Assembly (NCBI GenBank): GCA_022749755.1
Contig: CM040450.1
Coordinates: forward strand, 1,748,218 to 1,812,217
Direction of reading: 5' to 3'
DNA: 64,000 bases
Origin: Azadirachta indica
Taxonomy: Eukaryota > Streptophyta > Magnoliopsida > Sapindales > Meliaceae
This document shows positions 57,203 through 64,000 of the stretch, in pieces (positions within the stretch are counted from its first letter, which is position 1; each line of letters starts with the position of its first letter). Both the position numbers and the translations under genes were made by a program. Below the pieces are notes generated by a model that was given only the letters and a program-made list of their open reading frames with translations, was not told the origin of the DNA and searched no databases.

Positions 57203-57228
57203 TATGTATATATATATATATATATATC
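57203..57228. repeat. (TA)n microsatellite
   Basis: TATATGTATATATATATATA run in the Athila linker. Confidence 0.85.
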
Positions 57229-57968
57229 TAAAAAAGAAAACCAACCACATCCATTCTTTAGCTTATTTTCCTTCCCATCTCCAAAATCAAACACATTCTT
57301 CTTCTTTCAAAATGCAAAGAAAAAGAAAAAAAAAAGCCCTCAACCCACCCCCAAATTACTCTTTCACTTAATTCCAACATTCTCCGTAATTTATCCCCTC
57401 ACTGTAATATAATCAAAACACTCATTCCAATCATTCAAATCCTAATTACAAACAAATTTCCCAAATTCTCCCATCATTTCCAATATTGGGAATTTTTGTT
57501 GTGAAGACACAATTCATTAGGAACAAGCTTTTAATATTCAATTAAGCTCCTCAACAAGAATTTCAAGTAAATTCTCCATCACTTTATAATCTTTCATTGT
57601 TTTTGCTTTTGGTTTTGATTATTGTTGGAAGTTGGGAATCCAGGTGGAATTTTGGAGTAGTTGATTTTGTGATATTGTTGGAAGTGTTGTGGGAACTTTT
57701 GTGGTATAAGCGATTAGGATTGTTTTCGATGTGGTTGAAGTGAAGAAAGAAGAACTTGATTAGGAATTAGGTGAGCTTTAAGTATGTAAAAATGCTTGAA
57801 TGAAATTCATTCAAGAAATCTTGAGTTTTAGCAATAAAAAACATTTAGAGAGCATAATGGGAGTACAAAGGGTAGTTGGAGTTAGTTTTATGTTAGAAAT
57901 GGGTAGTGTTCACCTGTTGTCGTCCAAGTGCTCGGAGAATTGTTGGAGAGAAAATTTAAGTGGTAAAC

Positions 57969-58660
57969 ATGGCACCTAAAAAGGGGAGTAGTTCTCAATC
58001 TTCTCTATAATTTTATAGTAAAACGTTTATATCTTTAAAGGCAAAAAAACTATTCCATGAATTTGAGGAGAAGAAGAAGGCAATTATAAGAGTGCAAGGT
58101 TTGCAACTGGACCGGGGAGATCGGCAAATTTTAGAATTCATTTATGTACAAAATTGGGAAAAACTCACCGACACTCTATAGCCCGTGCCGATACCATTAG
58201 TGAGGGAGTTTTATGCTAATGCTACATAGATGTGGGCTGATGACAAGGTTTTTGTTTGTGGAAAAATGATTTCTTGTAGTTTAGCTATTAATGCCTATTA
58301 TAACTTAGCTCCTGTTGATGATGAAGAGGACTTGCTTGACAAACTTAGGAAGGACGGATAGAACAACACAATAATCATTGAAAGAGTTATGCATCCTAGG
58401 AATGCAATAGACAGAAGGTAGAAATGCACAAAAAATATCTCTTACTTTTTTGGAAAATACACTAAATAGACATTCAAAGGCATGGTACAAGTTCATTTGG
58501 TCAAACCTAATGTCTAACTCTCATCAACATGAAGTCATAATAAGGAGAGTTGCTTTGCTTCACTATATTTATGCCGAAATAAGCATTGATATTAGTAATC
58601 AGAGAAAGCTTGGTTAAGACCATTGAAGTAAAGACCATGGGTGGACACACACCTGTGCCT
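57969..58660 (+). pseudogene. Athila env-like ORF / putative plant transposon protein domain, piece 4
   Basis: ATG at 57969 (MAPKKGSSSQSSL, stop). The frame continues with ISLKAKKLFHEFEEKKKAII, LDRGDRQILEFIYVQNWEKL, PVPIPLVREFYANA, MWADDKVFVCGKMISC and DDEEDLLDKLRKDG. Five in-frame stops and a frameshift near 58445 follow, then NTLNRHSKAWYKFIWSNLMS and LLHYIYAEISIDIS. This is the domain often annotated as putative plant transposon protein, sitting between pol and the PPT of Athila elements. Role unknown. Confidence 0.75.
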
Positions 58661-60690
58661 CATAACTGCTTTAAGTTTAAAGGGGTAGTAAAAGTTGATA
58701 AAAGGGAGCAAATAATATATCTTAATTAGTGATAGATCATGTATCCATTTCCAAGTCTATTTGTTGAGATGGAGGCATATCTATTCGTATAGGGTTTGGA
58801 TTCATTTTAGCCGAGATAGACAAATCCCACCACCACGTCCACATTGCCTCGTCTTTGAGAAACCTAAGCTTCTGATAGCTACACAAATGACTATCTTTCG
58901 TCACTTTATGCAAGATGTGAATGAGTTGAAAACCCTGGTGAAGGCATACCATAACCTTGGCATTTTACCCAAATTGAAGAAGCCGGTCTATACACCTTAG
59001 TACAAGAAGACCCCCCACAATTGACTCTTACCGAATTACATCAACGAATTATTCAATAACAGTGAGAAATCCCTAAAATATAGAAGGAGAAAATGAGGAT
59101 AAGCCGATACCAAGTAAAGTGCAACAACATAATTGCATTGTAATTATAAAACGTGCAGGCCAACACGTGGCTCCCTCGATTTCCATAATTCCCTCCTCCA
59201 CAAGGAGATGATGACAACAATGAGCATTCAGAGGTGAGACTCCACATCTTGCCTCCCAAGTATGAAATGTAATTATGATTAAACATTAAAAACAATGTTT
59301 ATTTTAAGCTTAAGGAAGGGAACTTATTTGTCGAATTAATGTGCTGAACATTTTTTAGGCCACTCACACAAAAATTTCCTTTTAGTTAGTTTAATTTTCT
59401 TGTGGTTTAGTTAGTCTTTGGTTATGAGTGTTTATTTTAATGCTTTTCTTGTAATAATTGTAGATGCCCTCTCTCTTTTTTGATTTGAATATCTTGTTTG
59501 AGCTTTATTTGTCAAACTAAATGTAAGGCCAATGATATGACTTTGATTGAGAATGCATAAATTTTGAAAAATGATAAATATTGTCTTAGTCTATGTGCTT
59601 GACTTGTTGTCAAATTTGTTTTACTGTATGATTCCTTACATATTTTGAGCCCTTAGTCACAATTACTTGATTGTTTCAAAATTTATAGGAGGTTTATGTG
59701 AATAAAATAAGATAGTAGGGCTCCATCGAACGTTAGAAATTGTTTGATTGTCACTCAAAGCAAAATCCTAGAGGATGCATCATTTGAAAAAAATGAATTA
59801 GGCCATTTTTGTCCATTTGAGCCTTTCAAGCTAACCTAGTATCAATCAACCCTTGGTTCACACCCATCAAGCCTAATTTTACCTTTATTTTCTTGTCACT
59901 CACAAAATTAGCCAACCTTCATAATAAAATTCTTATTAGTCGCAATCCTGCACCCTTATGTAATCAATCATTTTAGGACTATTATGGATGTATGGTTGGT
60001 GTTTGAGATGATAAATATGTTTGGTTCATATTGGTTTGTTTATATATATATATATATATAAAGAGAAGAAAATGGAGAGAGAAGAATTTGTGTACATATT
60101 ATAAAATAAAAAGAAAAGAAATAGAAGCATATTTATGTAAATAAATAATTTTTGGGATATAAGTCATGAAGATTTGAGGATTATATGGGAAAGATTAAGA
60201 GGGTTAAAGGTAAAGTACTAAGATGGTTGATATGCTTAGGGTGCTTAAACCTCACTATAATGTCCAATTTCCTACCCTAACCATGGCCTAATGCTTAAGT
60301 CCTAATGATCCTTAATATTGTATCCTCCTACATTAGTAGAGAGTGATATGAAAATCAAGCTTATGGAATTCCTTAAGGAATCCAATAAAGCTTATTTGTT
60401 TGTATAAACTTATCCAAATTAAAGGATGATTAAGTTTGAGTGGCTATTCACACACTTACACAAGGAATCTTTGAGTAGAGTGACGTTTGATTTTTAAGTC
60501 GAAATTCTAGATAAAATGTCAGCATTTTGAAGTTTCGTAACTCAAGTATGTTGCTTAATCTATGATGCTGGATTTTGTTTTCACTAAGCAAACCTCAAAT
60601 TTTCTTTTGTTTCACTATTGATTATGTTGGCTATGCTTCCTCTATTAGTGATCCTTATTTTTATTTGATTTGCTCGAGGACAAACAAACA
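58661..60690. other. Region from env-like ORF to PPT, Athila piece 4
   Basis: Positions 58661-59290 may hold the decayed C-terminal part of the env-like gene (a piece reads FRHFMQDVNELKTL near 58895). From 59300 on it is non-coding, resembling the inverted 3' regions of elements 1 and 2, with a (TA)n run at ~60042-60060. Confidence 0.45.
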
Positions 60691-60692
60691 TT

Positions 60693-60706
60693 CAAGTATT
60701 GGTGTA
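60693..60706 (+). other. Polypurine tract region of Athila piece 4
   Basis: CAAGTATTGGTGTA before the LTR start TGATAAATGC, preceded by TTTGCTCGAGGACAAACAAA, the standard Athila context. The purine run itself is degraded. Confidence 0.6.
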
Positions 60707-60708
60707 CT

Positions 60709-62082
60709 TGATAAATGCATAGAATACACATTTATCGGTTGCTTTTGGACCCAAAATGTTGTGTAAATTCTCAAGCCATATTGTTATTTGATGATTTTAA
60801 GTGCTTATATGCAAGAAAGCAAGAAAACAGTTATCCAGGGTAATTGTCATAAAGAAAGTAACATGGAAGACAAGAGGAAGATCAAGACCAGAACGAGAAG
60901 CTTCAAGGGTCAAAGTGCAAAAATCCCTAAATAAGGGTTGTTATGCATGACACACCTGTGCCATGCATGCTGCCTAAGCACTAGACAAGGACAGCAGCTG
61001 TAGCACGACCACGCCACCTTTCTACAAACTCAGTAGCCCTGTGCCACCTAGGTCCAACTTTGAGGATCTTGCACAATTTTTGGCCTTTGAATAACAAATT
61101 ATGGCTAAATTTATTTGACTCCTAGGTTTTTATGTTTTTGGGGGTTCGCCACCATTTATCCAATTTTAGAAAAGAGGTTTTTAGAGTGAGAAACGTGAGA
61201 AAGTCCTAGTGAAAGAAAGGTAAAGAATCAACAATTTCTTGGAGGAAGTTGAAGATTACTAGAAGTATTGTATATTTGAAGCATTAATCAACGTAGTTGG
61301 ATATGTTAGATATTGATATGCTAGGCTAAATTTTATATTCTAAGGTATTGATGAAACCTACTTGGATTATGTTTTGATTGTTTGGGAAATCATTAATAAA
61401 AGCATGTTTTATTCGTTTACGTTTTCTTACACTTAAAGCGTCTAATTTGTAAGAAAATGAATTAGTTGAATTTTTATGAATAGATGAATGCTTAAGAAAA
61501 ACTAATTTGTTCATTGGGATAAAGAAAATATAGTTTACGAACATTGAGATTCTAGGAGGATATCGATGTATAGATAATCAAATTAACACTAGAGACGTCA
61601 ACAGATCGGAAGGTGATTGAGTCTTTGGTTATTAATAACTGATAAAGCTGAAAGAACATTTTATTAATCCAGTCAAATGTGGATATCGATTGGATTCGTT
61701 AGACATAAGGCCTAGTTTGATACTTAAGAGAGTTAACCAAGTTAAATTTTAACTAGTGGTTAGTAAATTGAAGTAAAAAGTAATAGTGATTCCTAATTAG
61801 GATGAATATAATAACAACTAGGTGAAGTCAAGGCCCTACGATCATTTTCATATTAATTTCACATACTTGCTTTATTAATTCTATTTCTTGCTTGTTTTTC
61901 CTGTTTTAAATTAGTAAATTTCTTTATTATCTTTATTAATTTCATCTTTCGAATTAAGGTTGTCTAGACAAAGTCAATTTACCAAAATTATAATAATTAG
62001 CCTAATATTTGAAAAACTCAGTTCTTATGGGTACAACAACCCCATTTCTTTCACATTACTACTTGTACGTATAAAGCGTTTT
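60709..62082 (+). repeat. 3' LTR of Athila piece 4
   Basis: Begins TGATAAATGCATAG. Near the end it carries CTTATGGGTACAACAACCC (~62027), the counterpart of the GGGTACGAC / GGATACGAC block near the ends of the other Athila LTRs, then ACTTGTACGTATAAAGCG. The exact end and target duplication cannot be fixed, and the element's 5' LTR is absent from the window. Confidence 0.65.
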
Positions 62083-62173
62083 AAAAACTCTTTTAAAATA
62101 TATTACAAACCGTCTTCTTTTGACGTGCCTAAAAATATCAAAAACCATTCTATTTTGTTATGATAAGAAGACT

Positions 62174-62375
62174 GTTTTTATTAGTTTTTAAATTTATAAG
62201 AAAACAGTTTTAAATAGTACTCGAATTTTTAAGAGAACACTTTTTATTTGTACTTAAATTTATAATAAGACGATATTTAATAGTTGTTAAAATTTTATAA
62301 GAAATTTACTTTTAATAATATTTAGATATATAAGAAGATAATTTTTAACGGTTATTAAAATTTTTAAAATTATAA
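62174..62375. repeat. Degenerate ~33-bp tandem repeat, about six units
   Basis: Units share TTTTTA..TAGTT/ACTT..AAATTTATAAGA(A)AA with a period near 33 bp. Strongly diverged and A+T-rich. It lies next to the palindrome that follows. Confidence 0.6.
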
Positions 62376-62454
62376 TTTTTAAAATAACAATAAAAAAATG
62401 GTTACTATAACAACATTCAATTAAATAAAAATTAATTTATCAAAAAATATTTGT

Positions 62455-62515
62455 ATTGTGCTACTATTTGTATTTGCAATTTGTACGTGTATTATATATA
62501 TATATATACATATAC

Positions 62516-62556
<41 letters not shown>

Positions 62557-62593
62557 ATCACGTACAAATTGCAAATACAAATAGTAGCACAAT
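62455..62593. repeat. 139-bp near-perfect palindrome
   Basis: The outer 35 bases (62455-62489, beginning ATTGTGCTACTATTTGTATT) are the exact inverted complement of 62559-62593. The interior is TA/CA repeat with a symmetric centre CATATATG at 62515-62522. The right TA run is ~11 bases longer. It could form a long hairpin in DNA or RNA. It has no coding content. Confidence 0.9.
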
Positions 62594-63100
62594 AGCAGCA
62601 GATCATGAACCAAAAACAGCAGTAAGCTGATGCTAGATATCACATATATAGTTATTTTATCCACTAATTATAAAATTAAAAATAGCACCTGTAAAAGAAA
62701 CAAGTACCTCCCAGCAATAGTATTTACAATAGTATATATACAACTTTATCAATAATTAGCTGAAACAACAATAAACTACAGTAGAAACGATTACAGTAAA
62801 GTAACATTAGGAGAAGAAAATAGCATAAAAAGAAAAAACACAGCTAATAATAGGAAACAGAACTAGCAACAAGCAGTCAAGCAATAGGAAGCTGGTAATT
62901 AACAAGTAGCAACATTGTCTTTCGTACTCTTTGTCGTAATTTTAAGCCAATGCACTTATCAATTAATTTATAACTTAATACATTGAATAAAAAGTAGATC
63001 AAGAGACCTATAAACAAATATATCCATCAAAATTCGTTGGGTAAAACTGAAAAGTATAACTAAAACAAAAGAATAAAAAAAAAGAAAACAATTACTTCAA
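62594..63100. other. A+T-rich sequence, nothing recognised
   Basis: No gene, terminal repeat or structured element seen; probably the 3' flank of the Ulp1-like gene on the minus strand. Confidence 0.4.
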
Positions 63101-63390
63101 TTACAAAATTGACAGAACTAATTTAGCCCAATTTTTTCTCATCTCATCTATCTCTTCCTGTTTGTATGAACATTTTTTTTCGAGCTGCACAAGATATTAC
63201 ACATATTGAAATTAAAATAAAATAACATTAGAAGTCATGCATGTTATAAAAAATTAATAAATAAGTGAAATAATTGCAAAGTTATAATTCTAACCTTTTG
63301 TTGGATGGAAATATTTGGATCTTCAATAATATATTTCATATACTTCATTACATAATACCCACACTATGAATTTGTGAGTTGTTTAGGACA
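63101..63390 (-). pseudogene. Ulp1-type protease of the CACTA-associated kind, last two exons
   Basis: Exon 63295-63390 reads CPKQLTNS, stop, then CGYYVMKYMKYIIEDPNISI and QQK, with a GT donor. CGYYVM is the catalytic Cys block of C48 proteases. Exon 63101-63184 reads LEKKCSYKQEEIDEMRKNWA and KLVLSIL, then TAA at 63101-63103. A SYTQEEIDE...W ending is typical of Ulp1 proteins carried by plant CACTA transposons. One in-frame stop sits just before the Cys. His and Asp exons would lie to the right, beyond what I can read or outside the window. This differs from the MULE Ulp1 lineage at 4031, 5176 and 28110. Confidence 0.8.
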
Positions 63391-64000
63391 CTACCAAAAA
63401 TTTAAAAAAAATAAATACATAATAAAATCGAATATATGTTAATTAATATAAAACAACAAAAAAATTTGTTCAAATAATAAAAATCTAAATTATTTTCCTT
63501 CGGAAAGTCATATGAAGATGGTGTGTATATATATAGCATATTAGCATATTAGTTGGTAAAAGTTATACCAGCGAATCAATAAGCAAACATATATATATAT
63601 ATATATACATAAATAATGTGACAGTAAATATATACTGTGTTGTTTTTTTTTCTTTTTAATGTGGTAGTACTAATTTGACTGATATATGAAATGAAAAGAT
63701 TCAAAGTAGGTACCAATTATAATTATATCATTCATTGGATTATTCTTAAAGATGATTCGAATGATTGATGAGTTACTTCAATTTTGGACCTAACTCTAGT
63801 TTTAAAGAATTCCTAGTTTTCAATTCCATTCATTCAATATTTCATGCTAATTTAAATTGATCAATAGTCAATAATATTTTTCTTTTAAGACATTTGCAAT
63901 AACCAATGGTAGACCATTGTTTACCAACTCATATTTATGTTATCAATGTATATTTCCAATATTGTCAAACATGTATGCCCTAAGAAAGTAAATAAAATAT
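63391..64000. other. Intron or spacer upstream of the Ulp1 exons
   Basis: A+T-rich with a (TA)n run at ~63589-63607. No further Ulp1 exon could be recognised up to the window end. Confidence 0.4.

Noticed and set aside
57158..57412. 84-codon plus-strand ORF with YIYIYI
   Set aside because: Low-complexity, created by the TA microsatellite and an A-rich stretch in the Athila linker.
62421..62664. Tyr/Ile-rich ORFs on the minus strand
   Set aside because: They are translations of the TA-rich palindrome.
63376..63400. CACTACCAAAAAT at 63389 as a CACTA terminus
   Set aside because: It coincides with the splice acceptor (TTTTTGGTAG on the minus strand) directly before the Ulp1 exon, so it is inside a gene, not an element end.

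Overview
The window reads as an A+T-rich intergenic or pericentromeric stretch of a flowering-plant nuclear genome, most likely a eudicot. The evidence is plant transposon families (MULE elements with DUF1985/Ulp1 genes, a chromovirus, a Sirevirus-like copia LTR, a CACTA element, Athila elements), a spliced fragment of the plant carotenoid hydroxylase CYP97C, and a 100-base N gap. MULEs carrying Ulp1-type proteases are known from melon and Arabidopsis, so a cucurbit is possible, but nothing here fixes the species. I find no intact host gene, rRNA, tRNA or CRISPR array. Nearly every coding stretch is a broken transposon gene.

Layout. (1) Positions 1-15316 and 15317-32720 are two diverged units of a tandem segmental duplication. 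Each holds a Mutator-like element with a DUF1985-Ulp1 (C48 peptidase) gene on the plus strand and a convergent mudrA-type transposase on the minus strand, then a copia LTR with its primer binding site, then the end of a CACTA element. In both units a Ty3/gypsy chromovirus sits at the same point of the Ulp1 gene. It is nearly full length in unit 2 (19087-28097) and lacks pol and one LTR in unit 1 (405-4025). Unit 1 also carries a second Ulp1 fragment without the insertion (5176-6116) and a three-exon CYP97C fragment (10534-11264). The matching part of unit 2 is replaced by the N gap at 29628-29727.

(2) Positions 32501-37315 are a CACTA element with a decayed TNP2 transposase on the minus strand. 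(3) Positions 37316-62082 are a nest of Athila-lineage retroelements. Minus-strand element 1 (37316-51930) is split in its gag by minus-strand element 2 (41106-49510, TSD TTGAT). Both have gag and protease joined directly to an integrase C-terminal remnant, so they belong to an internally deleted family. To their right are plus-strand Athila pieces (protease, integrase, env-like ORFs, PPT, LTR) interrupted by an inverted reverse transcriptase segment (about 54650-55740). (4) Positions 62083-64000 hold a 33-bp degenerate tandem repeat, a large A/T-rich palindrome, and the last two exons of a different Ulp1-type gene, of the kind carried by CACTA elements.

The window therefore records layered insertion: MULE first, gypsy and CACTA next, then tandem duplication, then deletion and point decay. 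The most unusual items are a conserved-length extra ORF between the PBS and gag of the chromovirus, a motif (core TTTCGAGT) spread over all non-coding parts of the MULE, the CYP97C fragment beside the MULE transposase, and two Athila elements sharing one RT-integrase deletion.
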